Made by a program: the position numbers and the translations under genes. From positions 744,001 through 808,000 of the forward strand of contig NC_085850.1 in the NCBI RefSeq assembly GCF_020906515.1: a DNA stretch of 64,000 nt, in the 5' to 3' direction. Positions within the stretch are counted from its first letter, which is position 1; each line of letters begins with the position of its first letter. Positions 41,106 through 53,734 of the stretch are shown here, in pieces. The DNA is from Vanrija pseudolonga. Taxonomy: Eukaryota; Basidiomycota; Tremellomycetes; Trichosporonales; Trichosporonaceae. The notes beneath the pieces are model-generated. The model had not been told where the DNA came from. It did not search any database and saw only the letters and a program-made list of their open reading frames with translations.

Positions 41106-44100
41106 CTACAGCTTCGACTGCGACTTCTTCTGGAATAGGAATGTGATGCGGCCACCTTGCCGGCTGTCGGCCATGTCACGCAGGTTGTGCTGGCGCTCAC
41201 GGCCCATGCCAATGTCCTTGCTCTTGGCCGACGCCCGCTTGCGCCGCTGAGGCAACATCACAGGATCCGAGTCGCTGTCCTCCTCGCTAGCCGGCACATG
41301 GTCGTTGTCAGAATCATGAGCGGACGATCCGTCCGAGCCACGCGGGCCGCGGCGTTTCTTCATGCCGCCAGTAGCCTCACTCGACAACGGGCTTCCGCCT
41401 CGCGGTGCCGCCTTGTTGGGATGCGCCTTGAGATCGTCGCGAACAAGGTTGTATAGCACATTGTCGTCGACACTCTTCACCGCCTCGGCGTTGAAGATGT
41501 CCAGGTGATCCCAAGCCTTGAGCGCAGCCAGCTTGGCCTGCTGGGCTCTCTCCGCCTGACAGTCAGTAAAGAATCCGGTCACCACAACACCGCTGCCTAC
41601 CTGGCGAAGCATCTTCGGGGTCTGTAAATGTCAGCTACCGCTTCTTCCAGCACTGAACAACACTCACCGGCTCGGGATCGTACTGGCTAGCAGACATGAA
41701 GCCCATCACCAGATCCGGATCCTCATCGTCATCCGACTCGGACATCGGCTCCTTGACAGGGCTGTTCGCGCCACTGGTGTCTTCTGGGATGCGAGCGAGA
41801 CCACCGCAGTCGCATGACAACAGATCGTCTGGAATGTCAGCCTGACCTTTGGGGATATGCACTCACGTGTCTGGCAGCCATCGGTATGCACATTGAGCGT
41901 AAAGATATCGCGAAGCTCTTCGAACGAGAAGGCTAATGGGGTCAGCCTTACCCCTCACGATCTCCCTCACAATCCTTCGTCGTCTTTCCCGTCGATGTCT
42001 GGGCCATCATCTCGTCGGACAGGCCCATTTTGGTGAGTTGGCGCTTCGAGGTCAGTAAACACGGCTGGACGAGCCCCCCTCACCTGATAGATCTTCTCAT
42101 CGATACTGTTGGTGGTGAGGAGGCGGTAGATGTACACAGGTTTCTTTTGTCCGTCCCTGCGTTGTCAGCATAGTCTTGGCCGGAGAGCGCTCACCGATGG
42201 ATGCGTGCCATTGCTTGCAGATCTGTTGATGGGTTCCTGGGATGGGATCAGAAACACGCCTTCAGCTCAGCTCACCAGTCGCTATCAAACAACACCAGCC
42301 TGCAAGCACTATAATGTTAGCTCTATTCATCTCACGCGTACTCACCCAATAAGGTTGAGACCCACACCGCCAGCCTTGGCACTGAGAAGGAAGACCGTGC
42401 TGTCGGAAACAGAACCGCGGTTGAACCTGTCTACATTCTCTTGTCGCTGCTTTTGTGGCGTGCTGCCATCCAAGCGCAGGAAAGGCATTCGCTTCTGCAC
42501 ACAGAGGGCCTGGATAAGATCGAGGGTGCTTGTCCAGTTCGACACGACAACAATCTTCTCGTCCCTCGTCCAGGACACGGCGTCCAAGATGCGCTCCAGA
42601 ACCCTCAGTTTGCCTCGAGTGTCAGAATGGGCTCAATGCTTTGGTCTCACCACTTATTCTAGTGTCCACAAAGCCGCTGCCCTCCATTAATTTAAGAGCC
42701 TTCTTCGCGGCCAGCATGGCCTCATTGTCGTCATGCTCGTCGTCATCTCTGTTTCGAAGGAGCTGCAAGTGGTTAGACTAGTGCCACACTGCCACGCGTA
42801 CTGTTGGAGAATTTGCAACCTTCCTCAAGAGGTCGACTGATGGAGTCAGTGCAGCATTGGCACGGATACTCACTCGTGGCGAGGTATTGAGACATTCCCC
42901 GCATGTTGGCAGCCATCTTGCCACCTCCGAGGATCGAGTTGAACACGTCGAGCTGCAGCGCAGAAGGAGCGACGAAGACCACGTAATCGGCTGAAGGCAT
43001 TAGCAGACTGTCAATTGTTGCGAACGCACTCCTGGGAGGGAGGTAGTCGTCCAGCACGTCGGCCTGCCGCCTGAGCACGAACTCCTTGGAGATGTCACGC
43101 AACTTAAACGTCAGCCACAATGGCGGACAGAGCGTCCTACCTCCTCAGACTTCTCCTCGCCCTTCCTGACTTCGTCAGGTGGGCACCTGGGCATTCGAGC
43201 CTTGATGATTGGCTTCTCGTACTGGCGCGAGAAGGCAGAGTAGGTTCCGAGGACGCCTTCACAAACGAAGTCGGCCTGGACGTCAGCGTGGCGATTGAGT
43301 CGGTGGCACTAACCATGGCCCAGTACTCCCCGAGGTCATTCTGGACAGGGGTACCTGAAAGCACTGGCGGTTAGGTGGATCGCAATGAGGACACCTACGA
43401 ATGCGCCTCTTGGTAGACAGCTGGTTGAACATCTTCGTTGTCTTGTTGTCCTTGCCTTTGAGGCGGTGACCCTCATCACAAACAACGAGGCCTACTGGAG
43501 GCTGGCAGGCCTGGATGGTGCGGCTGGCATGTCAGTGATGGCTAGGTTTAATACGCACATGTGCTTGCGAAGCTGTGGTAGTTGTTAGCCGGTGTCCACC
43601 GTTACGAGCTAAAACACCCACCCGTTCGTATCCGATGATGAGCACATGCATCCCACGGTGATGTGTCTGCGGTCAGTGCTCTCCCTACCCGCCACACTTA
43701 CAAATGAAGCAATGGCACTGTCCTCGTTCTTCTCCTCGACTGCCGTGACATTGAAGTCTCGTGGGAGCCTGGCGTCAGCGCGTCGTCGCGCGCTGCACCA
43801 CTTGCCATTTCTTGAACTCCTTCTTCCAGTTCACGACGAGAGAGACGGGACAAACGACCAGAGCACGCTGGATGCTGATGCGAGTTAGCGGGTCTGTCCA
43901 CATGCCATTAGCACCCTCCACTAACACCGAGGTTTGATTTTGAAACGGCGATTGTTCTGGCTGGGTTAGGAGGCACATCAGCAAACCACCCACTGCACAA
44001 CGTGTGGATCAACGCGATCGTCTGGAGAGTCTTGCCGAGGCCCATTTCGTCGGCGAGGATGCAGCCTGTGCCATTGATGCCCGTCAAGCCCATGACGCAG

Positions 44101-45364
44101 CGGTACATGAACTGAAATCAGCGGCGTCACGCTCGGCACGCACCTTGACTCCCTCCTTCTGGTGATCGCGCATCCTGCCGGCAAGCTCGGGGTCCACGAC
44201 AACGTCGATGATCGACGTGCCCCTAAGTGTCAGCCACAGGTCCACGCAGCTGACCTACCGCTTCTCAGCCTCAGCCTCCGAAGGACGTTCCATGACGACG
44301 GCGCCGACAACATCGGGGTTATGCAGCGCGCCGCCCCACTTCTCGCGCTGTGCGCTGTTCTTCTCACCGAGGATGATCTTCCTCCCAGCGGTCGTCGGCG
44401 GGGCGTAGAACGACGACGCCGCCACAGCTCTTGGTGCAGGTGCCTCAGGCGCTGGCGCGGCCGACGAACTGGGCGTGGCGTTCTCGGACGGTGTGCGCTT
44501 GGGGGCAACGAGCGGCCGGCGCACAACACTGGGCGGCTTGAATCCCCTCCCTGCCGTGGAGAGGGTCGCAGTGGAGCGGAAGGGTGTGGCAGGCGTGATG
44601 CTGGCGGCAGGCGCGTTGACCGGGTTGTTTAAGCACGACGTCGCGCGCCGGAATCTGGGGGTGTTAGCCAAGGCAAGGAAGGCAACGAGGTTCGGGGCGA
44701 GGAAGACTCCAGATCGGCCCGAGGGCCGCAGCCACACTCACTCGTCAAAGTCTACAGCGCGGTCGACCTCACAGTCGAGGTTGGCAATTCGGAGCTCCGT
44801 CCCAGGGCCAGGCAGCCCGCCTGACAGCGGCGCGGTGCCCATGCTGCAGCGTTAGCTTCGATACCAGACTGCCCAACGCACTGCTTCCCGTCCTCCGAGA
44901 TCATGGTGACGCGGCTCCCCTCGACCTTGAGGTACGCGTCGCCGTCCCATGTTTCTGCGAGTAGGTCAGCCGGGCTCGCTCCCCTCATCGCTGCCATCGG
45001 GCATCACTCACTATGCTGCGCGTCAGCTCCGCCCCCCGGTTGGCCTAGCTCACCTTCTTCGTCTGAGGCTTGCGCCTGGGTGGGGTCAGCGGCACCGCGC
45101 ACACCCTACGCACCATTGCACGACGTAGTAGCTCGCGTTGCTGGGTAACGCCGCCCTCGCAGGCCCGCGGTTCGTCGCGGCCGCCGCGAGCGGCGTGCGC
45201 GCCGGCGTGCGGTGCGCGACCAGCCTCGCCGGCTGGGTCGGCACGATGGCCTTGGGCACGTCGAGGTCCGAGTCGGACTCTTCGTCGCATGAGTTTGCGG
45301 CGCCCTCGCGCGCGTCGACGCTCGCGAAGATGTCGTCCAGCACGTCTTGCGTGATGTCGGACAT
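41106..45364 (-). CDS. RDH54: Rdh54/Rad54B-type SNF2 DNA translocase
   Basis: Start ATG 45364, stop 41106; many short exons. The first ones are 45364-45114, 45075-45054, 45015-45012 (4 nt) and from 44954 on. They give [18 protein letters not shown], matching the Rad54B/Rdh54 N-terminal domain (KKHK-x-WEGD). Helicase motifs follow: [18 protein letters not shown] (Walker A), [49 protein letters not shown] (DEGH box), [47 protein letters not shown] and [19 protein letters not shown]. The tail is acidic, then basic ([14 protein letters not shown]). It works with Rad51/Dmc1 in homologous recombination. One junction (intron 43769-43801) does not keep frame by simple GT-AG rules. Confidence 0.9.
45012..45015 (-). 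other. RDH54: 4-nt micro-exon (CATA) of RDH54
   Basis: Between two good introns (45016-45053, ending GCTGACGCGCAG, and 44955-45011, beginning GTGAGTGATG and ending CTGACCTACTCGCAG). CATA codes His and the first base of Lys in KKHKTW. Leaving it out breaks the reading frame. Confidence 0.8.
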
Positions 45365-45628
45365 TGTGGTGGTGGTTGTGGTGTGGGTGGGGAATGTCAA
45401 AACAAAGCCAGAGCGCGTCGTAAAGTCATTTACTTAGCAGTCGCGTCAACCGGCTTTCCCACGGTCGCTGGTGGAGGCCGACCCCCCTCCCTCGACGTCC
45501 ACCGCATGCAGCGGACAACATAGCACCTGCACCTCGGCACAACAACGCACGCTGCTCAACAGCGGGATACATGCTATACTATGCTATGCTACAACAGGGG
45601 ACCAGAGAGCCAGAAGCCGCGCCGCGTC

Positions 45629-46479
45629 TCAGCGGCGGAAAATCCGCTTGCGCGAGCGCAGACCAGTGGAGCTGTGTGCGCTGCCGCCGCCGCCCCGCGG
45701 CGTGCCAAGCAGGCCCTGCTCCTGCAGGCGCACGCGCGCCAGCTGGAGATGGTAGGGCTGGAGCGGGCCGTCGGGGTGCTGCGAGTACGGCTGGAGGGCC
45801 TTTGCTTCGGCGGTCGTCAGTCAAACCCTCCTCTCTCCCTGCCTCCGCCTCCCCTCGCCACACTTGCACGCACCAGTCTCCACGACGTCGGCCACAAACA
45901 CCTTGACCATACCCGCCAGCACGGCCGTCAGGTTGTTCGGCACGTGCTGGTCATACACGTCGCGATTGAGCTGGCTGGGTCAGTCTGACTCCTGGAGCAA
46001 CGCCACCCACGCGCTTGACGACACCGCGCGGAATCACGACCGTCTGGAACGCGTCGAAGCGGCGTCCCTGCTCCTCGTCCAGCTGGCCGCGGAGTAACCT
46101 TTCGTCAGCATATCCACAAGCGCTTAACTCACAGAGTCTCGTCGCGTCGGCGCTTCGCCTCGCGCTTGACATCCACGCCGGCGGCCGCCGCGGGCGCCGC
46201 CTCTTCCTCGTCCTCATCCTCGCCGTCACCTCCTCGGACGCGCGCACGCGAGCGGGGCCCATCACCCTCGCCATCCGCGTCGGCGTCCACCTCCTCGCCA
46301 TCAGCATCCGCCGCGACTAAGTCCTCAGCAGACACCTCGAGCTCGGCATCGCTGTCGTACTCCTTGTCCTTGGCCTCGGCCTGCTTGCGCTTTCGCTTCT
46401 TGTCGCCACCGCCCTTGCGCGGCGAGTTGGCCGCCGATGATGGGCCTCCGCCTGGCAGAGCGAGGACATTGGCTGCCAT
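45629..46479 (-). CDS. TAF11: TFIID subunit TAF11 (histone-fold, TAFII28)
   Basis: Exons are 46479-46133, 46098-46011, 45970-45874 and 45804-45629 (708 nt, 235 aa). The N-terminal half is charged and disordered, with a KKRKRKQ nuclear signal and acidic runs. The TAF11 histone fold covers residues about 118-200: LDEEQGRRFDAFQTVVIPRG, VVKRLNRDVYDQHVPNNLTA, VLAGMVKVFVADVVETAKAL, then GPLQPYHLQLARVRLQEQG. TAF11 pairs with TAF13 in TFIID and contacts TBP. The acceptor of intron 2 is the second of two nearby AGs (CCCAGCCAG). Confidence 0.92.
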
Positions 46480-46749
46480 TATGTGTGCGACAGGTGTTGT
46501 TGATGGGTGGATTGTTGTTGTCAAGTGGATCGAGGTCAAGACGGGTTCGACATTGTTGGGCGGCGACGGAACCAAATGTGGGGTCAAGTGTGGCTAGTGA
46601 TTCGACAAGCGTTTATCAGTCGCTCGTCACGGCCTCAGCCCCCCTCCGTCTCAGCAGTCGCGGCCTCGCGTGTCATAGGGCCAATGTAGAGCAAACATAG
46701 AAACCTCGCTGACATGTCTACCAAATACAAAAAGAGGGCGCCCCAACCA

Positions 46750-49590
46750 CTAGTCCTCGTCGTCGTCCATCATGTACAAGGCCTCGATGTCGGACAAGAT
46801 CCGCAAGAAGTCCCCTGTGGTGTGAGCTGAGTCTCTCATAAGCGCCCGACAACTCACAAAGATATCCCTGGGCCCGTACTGTGCGCTCGTTCGCACGGAT
46901 CATCTCTGGCGTCGACGACTGCACAGGAAGAGCAGGCGGCGACTGGAGGGCGTCGAGTAGCGTTGATGCCACGAATCGAACCTTGGCGACAAGGGCAAAG
47001 CTGTTCACGGCTGGGACCGTCAGAATCTGGACTTTGTCGCAGGTCGAGGTACTCACCGATAACCTCGAGCCGGATCTTGGAGAGGATGAGTAGCAGATCA
47101 CTCGCCACTGCGTCCTTCTCCTCCTCAGTGAAACCGGACCTGCCCATACGGATCTGGGATGTGCGGCGATTTGTCGGAGCTCCCGGTGGCTCGTTCTCGT
47201 CGAGTCCAGACTGATTCACGAGCTCTTTGTCCTGCAGCGCACCCAGCTCTTCGCGGTACTGGATAGCAATGTAGCGGACCATCTGCTGCGTGACGTAGAT
47301 GTTTGCCTGCTGGACGAGGAACGTGTCCTTTACTGAGCGGGTGAGCAGTGAAGGGTCGAGGAGCAGCTGGCGAATGTCTGCGGATATGTAGGCGTCCCAG
47401 CGCTCGTCGATGCTGATGGGTCAGCTGCTTTGAAGGGGATGACACCCACTCGCTCATCTTGGCTCCCGGTGTGCCGCTCATCTCCAGCTTGAGGGCATCA
47501 GGGCAGCCATCCATCAAGGTCATGACCTGGTTGAAGATCTGCTCGACCTCGTTGATGCGCATTTGGAGCATGAGGCCTGAAGGAGGCTTGATGCGGTCTG
47601 CCTTGCGCTTGTCGAGGATTTGACCAAGCACTGGGCTGTCAGCACGGCCGAAATTGCCCCCCGTACCACCACCGCACTTACATCTGAAAAGCTTGCTGAT
47701 GTAGTAGAAGCCTGCGAGCACCGGTGTATGACCTTCTGGCTGTTCCAGATACCCGTCCTCTGTCACAAACTCGTCGTCACTGCAGAGTCAGCTCCGGGCT
47801 TCTGACGGACCTAGCTCACAGTGGTGAAGGCAGCGTCACATCTGCTGTATCCGACTCGTGCCAGATGACAGAAGACCCGTCGATAGCCGAGATGGTCTTG
47901 TCGCCGCCGTACTGTAGCCAGAACATGCGCTTCCGTAGTTCCCGCTCGATGGGGTTGAGGTTCTGGTAGGCCTGGGGATGAGCTGCGGCTGCTGGGGTGG
48001 TCAACTCACAGATTCCTCGTGCAGGCGTAGCCTCAGGCTCAGGAAGTAGTTCTGTCCCCAGACGGCGTCGCAGGCCAGGGGTAAGCTGAGCGTGTGTGTC
48101 GCAATTCCATGGCTGTGGCTGTCAGCTTTGCTCCAGCCGACCCATCCCCAACTTACAGGTATAGCAGCACAACTGGGCACTGTCAGCAACACTCAGCACG
48201 CAGCACACTCAACCCACCTCGATCAATGTTCAGCTGCGTCATATCCTTGTGCACAAACTCCTGCACAGTGAGGTGAGCGCGCGTGAACAGCGCCTTGATA
48301 TCACGTTTCGGGAGCTGGATGAACGCCCGCGGCATCTGCACGAGCGTGACCTCGATCACGGCGAAGATGAGGGCGACAAACTCCTCCTGGCCGGGCTGCT
48401 CCTCTCGCCTGTTGTGGAGGTCGCGCGTGAATGACGGCTTGTGGAGGCACGGCACGAGGCAGTACACGTAGTCGAAGTAGAGGTCGATGAGGTGGTAGAG
48501 CAGCGAGCGGGGGAGGACCGCGTCGAGGGGGTTGCCCGACGAGGAGGCAGGGTACGCCGGCGACGTGTTGTTGTTGTTGTAGCTCTCTCTCCTGCCGGCC
48601 GACTGGCGGCGTCCCTGGCTGAAGCTCGCAGTGTGCGGGAGCGAGAACGCGTTGGTTCCCCCCGCCGCCTCGGACGGGCGGTCGGGCTGGTGCTGGTGGT
48701 GAGCGAGCGACTTGGCGAGCGCCGGGCCCCAGTCATCGACCGCGTCCCGCCCGCGATGGTGCGGCTCGCCGCCACCCTGCGCCGACAGCGCGCTGTGCCG
48801 CAGCGCATTCTGCTGCGCGAGCGTTCCGGGGCCGGGGCCGGGGCCTTGCCGCCCCGCTTCGAGCTCGAGCCGGTGGTCGACCGGCGAGGCAGACGTCGCG
48901 GGCGGCTCTACGCCGGCGTGCCCCATCGCCTGCATCCGCTTCAGATACCTGATGTCAGCTTGGCCAGCAATGCCCAGCTCACATGTTCGGTGGTCCGCGC
49001 TTCTTCGGCTTGTACTCGAACGTGCCTGTCGTCAGCGGGGCAAGGGAAGGACAAACGTACACGCCATGCCGAGCTGCTGGCAGTGCGAGCAGACGTCCTT
49101 GGTCGGCACGCCGTCTGGTGCCGACCCGGGCGGTGGTCGATCGCACTTGACTCTGGGGCAAGGGGTCAGCATCGGCCGCCCACCAGCACCATCTCAGCTA
49201 CCCACTTCCTCGCTCTGCATGCTGCGCAGGGTTAGTAAATGCCTATCTCTTCCACCCTCGCCGAGCGGCGCGGAGCCAGCGTACCATCACATGATTCTGC
49301 AGCGTCAGCAAGTCCCCCGCCGGGCGCGGCGCGCACTCACGCGTCTGCCGTGTCTTCTTGGGCTTCTTCTCCTCGCCGTCCGACTCGGCGTCCTTGCGTT
49401 TCCGCGGCTGGCTGCGCGGCGTCGTGCTGCTCGACGTCGGGGTGGAAGCGGCGGCGGGCATGACGCCGCCGCCCGTGTCGTGGTGGCTGGGGTGGAAGCC
49501 GTTCGAGACGTAGCTTTCGCGGCGGTAGCGCACGCCGTCGTCGGTGTAGTGGGGGCCCACGCCCGCTCCGGGGTCGTCGTCCGCTGCCAT
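46750..49590 (-). CDS. Zn2Cys6 transcription factor with fungal_trans domain
   Basis: Exons at the 5' end are 49590-49341, 49296-49285 (12 nt), 49221-49206 (16 nt), 49152-49061, 49025-48983 and then from 48948. Joined, they give QSCDACRARKVKCDRPPP, a variable loop, CSHCQQLGMACTFEYKPKKR, a complete six-Cys Zn2Cys6 cluster (compare xylanase/amylase-regulator types). A Gly/Ser/Ala-rich linker follows. The fungal_trans region starts with LPRSLLYHLIDLYFDYVYCL and continues through LVQMPRAFIQLPKRDIKALF, a 16-nt exon at 48172-48157 (VVLLYL), and RELRKRMFWLQYGGDKTISA. Stop at 46750 after an acidic MMDDDED end. Target genes unknown. Middle and 3' exons were followed only by motif, not counted. Confidence 0.85.
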
Positions 49591-50256
49591 TAGTGTTGTA
49601 GTGGTGGTGCAAAGTGAAGTGTCAAATGCAAGACCAAAAGTCACAGGGCTTGCTTTGGTCGTCGTCGTCTGTCAGTGATTGTCGGCTAAGGGTGGCTTAG
49701 TTTGCGGCCCCGGACATCAACACGGGTCAGTCGGTGTGGTGGGCAGTGGCAGGCAGTGGCGGCGTGCGGCGTCCCCCACCTGGCAGGATCCGCCGCCGCC
49801 GCCGCCGCCGCCGCAGTGTTGCCGCAGCACCAACAGATCGACCCCGTCGGAACCAAATGTCCTTTATGTGTGGATCCGCCTACAACTGCATACAACGACC
49901 TGTCCATCACGACAGACGCCGAGATGAGCCAGAACATGATGCTCTATGGTTACTGGCTCGACGTAGCCTTGGCAGCCACCCCCACCTGACCACCTGACAC
50001 AGGTGCACGCCCAAACGAGTCAGACCCAGGGTTTCCAGCTCGAGAACACAACCACCACAAGGAGCGCCACAACGCCTCCCTTCCCACGAGGATGACTGCC
50101 TCGCCTCGCGTCGCTGGCCCTCTCGACACCTCCTTGCGCAGCATGTGATGCAAAAAATGATCATATGCAGAGGTGCAGATGCGACTAACTACAAAACAAT
50201 GCTCTTGGGTATTCCAATGCTCAACAGCCATTCCAATGCTATGCTACTCTACCTCG
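49591..50256. other. Intergenic, 666 nt, with (CGC)8
   Basis: Promoter of the Zn2Cys6 gene plus the 3' region of RRP6. A (CGC)8 run lies at 49791-49814. No gene supported. Confidence 0.45.
49791..49814. repeat. (CGC)8 microsatellite
   Basis: Eight CGC units upstream of the Zn2Cys6 gene. Confidence 0.9.
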
Positions 50257-53246
50257 TCAAGCAAACGTGCCAGACTTGTTGCCACTCTTCGGGGCCGATG
50301 GGTCTGCCGGCTGGCGCCCAAATGAAGCCACCTTGTCAGTGCCACCTGGTCGATCATTAGCACAGTCAAACGCACAGACCTTGACAATGAGCTCACCAGA
50401 TCCTCCCTTCTTGCCCTTCTTGTCCGCCTTGGGCTTCCTGCCCGTCTGCGCCGCGGTGGACGACTTTGGCTGATCGAGGAGATTGCTCTCGTTGGCGTAA
50501 TCAAAGGCTGGAATGTCCTTGTGGGACACCTTGACCTTCTTGGGCGCAGTCGCTGAAGTCGATGATGAGGCGGTTTGAGACGCATCAGGGGCTCCAGGCT
50601 CTGGTGTCGCGCCAGCACTGTCTGACGCCACGGAACCCTTGCCCTTCTTCGACTTCTTTCCTCTCTTCTTGACCTGCTTGATGATGCCATCGTCGTCCAC
50701 AAGATTCGACGCCTTGGCTGAAGCGGCGGGCGCTGGCGTTGCCACCGGGGCAGACTTGCTCGCCTTGTTGTCTGAGGTCGAGCTTGTCGTAACCGCTGCG
50801 GTAGTGATTTTCCGTTCAGCCGCGGGGACGAACGCCACCGTCTCCGGCTCCTTGCCTGTAGCAATCGGGGCGGCAATTGGCTGTTCCGCCATTTGCTGTG
50901 GAGGCGGCGCCAGTGACGTGTGGATACCACGCCTGACCGCCTCAAACCCAGGTGACGCCTGACGTCCCGCACCCACCACCTTGCCGCCGCGGCCCTTGGA
51001 CAAAGCCGTGCCGAAAAGCGAAGACGAAGCTGGCTTCACCTGGGGCTGTGGCTTTGAAGAAAGGCTGTTGCCAAACAGTGATGATGTGCGAGCCGGAGAT
51101 GGTGCGGTGCCCATGATGGTAGGAGCCCAAAGATCGGCCGTGATAGGAAGAGCAGTGACAGTCGGGACCGGCGCCGACGTCTTGGCTTTCTTGTCCTGTG
51201 GACCAGCCGACTTTGCCAGCGCCTTTGACGGTGGTGTAGGGGTGGGCTTAGAACGTGACGATGGGGACGCCGAAATTGAGGCCGTGGGCCGCTGGCTGTG
51301 ATCGCGGTAGGCGGCAATGGCCTTCTCAACGACCGCTGCGACCTCGGCGGCCCGGTCCGCCACAAGAGGCGTGTTCTTTGCAGTAAGGATGCGGGCAATG
51401 ACCGACTCCTTCGAAGAACGAAGGTTGGCCAACTGGAGAATAATGTGGTTGGGGAGAACGAAGCTGCAAGTGGTCAGTTCTTCGTCCCTCCATGACTTAG
51501 CCACCAAACTCACTGTGGGCTTTCGTCAATCTGCCGAGAAAGAGTGTCACGCCACTGGTGGATTGCCTTGAACACCCATCCGATCTCAGTGTCGAGAACC
51601 TCCTTCCTGCCGAGCTTCTTCGCCAACGAAGACCATCCGTTCTTGCCAGTTCCCTTGACTCCATCGTATTCGTCCAAGCTGTGGAGCTTGAGGGCGGTCT
51701 CGGCAGATCGCTGAAGCACCTCGCGCATGGCTCGCTGGGGGTTCGGCTTGGGTGTCGAGGCGCCGTCCTCGTCCTCGGCTTCAGCGCTGGGGGATGGGGT
51801 GCGGGATGCTCTGGCAATGAGTGCGTTGCGGAGGCTGTCGTAGATGAACAGCAGGAAGTGAGTGTCGGAACGGGCGTAGAACATCATCTCCTCAGGGATG
51901 GGACGGATGCGCCAGTCGGCCATCTGGTACTTCTTGTCGGCCTCAAAGTGCGCGTACAGCTGGAGCAGGCTCGCAAGAGAGAACTGAGGGAAGTCGAGAA
52001 CCTTGGAGGCGTGGTATGTGTCAAAGAGGTTGACCACGTAGATGTCAAAGTCCTGCTGCAGCCAGACAATGTCCGAGTCGGCACCGTGGAAGACCTGGAA
52101 AGGTTAGCCTTGAGCAGCTTCGACTACTCCTCACCTTGACAATCGACGGGTCGACAAACACGCCACCGAGCTTGTGGTCGCGGAGCTCGGCGCGAAGGGC
52201 AAGGGTATCAATCACCCAGTCACCCTCACGCGTGCTAATCTGCATTAGACAGATGAAGCCGTAGTAACTGCGCATGCTGTGGTACTCGAGATCGACTGCA
52301 ATCTCCTTGGCTGTCTTGAGCTTCTCGGTGAGCGCGGCCAGCTGCTCAGGGGTGTCAACGTATTCGAATGGCGTCTCTTCAAACGACCGGGGGCGAATGG
52401 GGGGAGTCGACGTGAACATGGCCGTAGGGTAAGGGAGGTGGCGAGTCTCGTAGTAGTACGGGTGCCTTCTTGCCTGCTTGGCCCGCTCGCGACGGTTGAC
52501 GGCCGATGGGCGATTGTCGCTCGGGTCGTCGTCGTAGGGCAGGTCCTCATCGGAGCCCACGACGTAGTCAAGGGGCACCATTGAGTGAGGCTTGGAGGGG
52601 AGGGTAGGGCGCCATGAGGTCGCAAAGTTGTCAACGGGGTCGCGGAACGACCGCTGGGGCTTGACGATGCTTCCGTCGTGGGCGAGATCGGACGCCAGCT
52701 TGGGCTTGAAGGGCCCAGCGAGCTTGTTACCAGCGGCAGCAACGGCAGCAGGGTTGAGCTCAATAACGGCCTTCTTCTTCTGGCCGTTGACCTCGTCAAG
52801 GTTGGAGTCCTGGGTGGGTGATCAGCGGCTGGTCGGATCTTGTCAAGGCCAAGACTCACGGCATCTTCCAACAACCCGTCGACGACCTCGATAACGCTGC
52901 CATAGCTGTCTACAACGTCGTCTTCGTCGGCCAGCTTGCGCCTAGGCTTAATCTTGCTCTTGCCCTGCGCCTTTGCCTTCTCCTGACTGCTCTCAGCGGC
53001 GAGCTGGTGCAAGCGGTCGACAAGGGACAGCACGCGGCCGCTCGTCTTGTCGAGATCCCGTCCGAGCTTGCGGTCAAGGGTACGGTGGAAGCTCAGCTCC
53101 TTCTTATCGGGAAAGTTCGCCGCTGCCGAGGTGCTGGCATCCAGCGCCGCCGTCATGTGGTCGACAAACTCGGCAAAGTTGGTCGAGGGCGACGGGACGC
53201 TGGATGGTCCGGCCTGGGAGGATGAGGATGCAGGTTGGTTGGACAT
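50257..53246 (-). CDS. RRP6: Nuclear exosome 3'-5' exoribonuclease Rrp6
   Basis: Exons are 53246-52860, 52809-52135, 52094-51514, 51463-50397 and 50345-50257 (2799 nt, 932 aa). The N-terminal PMC2NT-like region (FAEFVDHMTAALDASTSAAA) would bind Rrp47. The DEDD-Y nuclease follows: AKEIAVDLEYHSMRSYYGF (D, E), VFHGADSDIVWLQQDFDIYV (D), and MMFYARSDTHFLLFIYDSL (Y and D). The HRDC domain covers VLPNHIILQLANLRSSKES and on. A long basic Lys-rich tail (KQVKKRGKKSKKGKG) is typical for RNA entry and nucleolar targeting. Rrp6 trims rRNA, snoRNA and cryptic transcripts. The last intron (50346-50396) is 51 nt, in frame and free of stops. Confidence 0.95.
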
Positions 53247-53734
53247 TGTTGTAGTTGAGGGATGTGATGAACGTGCAAGGTTGGGAATGACGGGTATGTG
53301 TGTGTCTGGTGACGCTGTGGAAGCAACAGAAGCGTCGGTGCCCGGCTCGACCTTGGAGGGGCTCGAGGTTGCGATGGCGGCGGTGCGGAGCTGTTGTTCG
53401 AGTCGTCGTTTGGTCGCACGAATGAGGGCTGCTGCCCCGGCTAACAGTCGTCTTGCAGGCGTGGTTGCGAATGTTTGCTCGTGCTGATGCCGCGCGCCCT
53501 TGTTATGTATAGTGCAAGTGTGCGTGAGTGCGAGTTGCCTGTAGTTCGTCGTTGATTGTTGTGTTGTTTCTTGTTGCTCGTCACTCAACCCGGCTCTTGA
53601 AATCTTGAAATGATCATCTCGATTGCTTTACGTAAACTAATCAGACCGACGAAAAGTCGCCTCCGAAATGTCTCGACGACCTCCATCTCACAACTCGATC
53701 CCTTGCATTCACCACAAACAAACACACAGCCGCC
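53247..53734. promoter_or_regulatory. Shared upstream region of RRP6 and mL46
   Basis: 488 nt between divergent starts. AAACAAACACACAGCCGCC directly precedes the mL46 ATG. No clear binding-site array. Confidence 0.4.
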
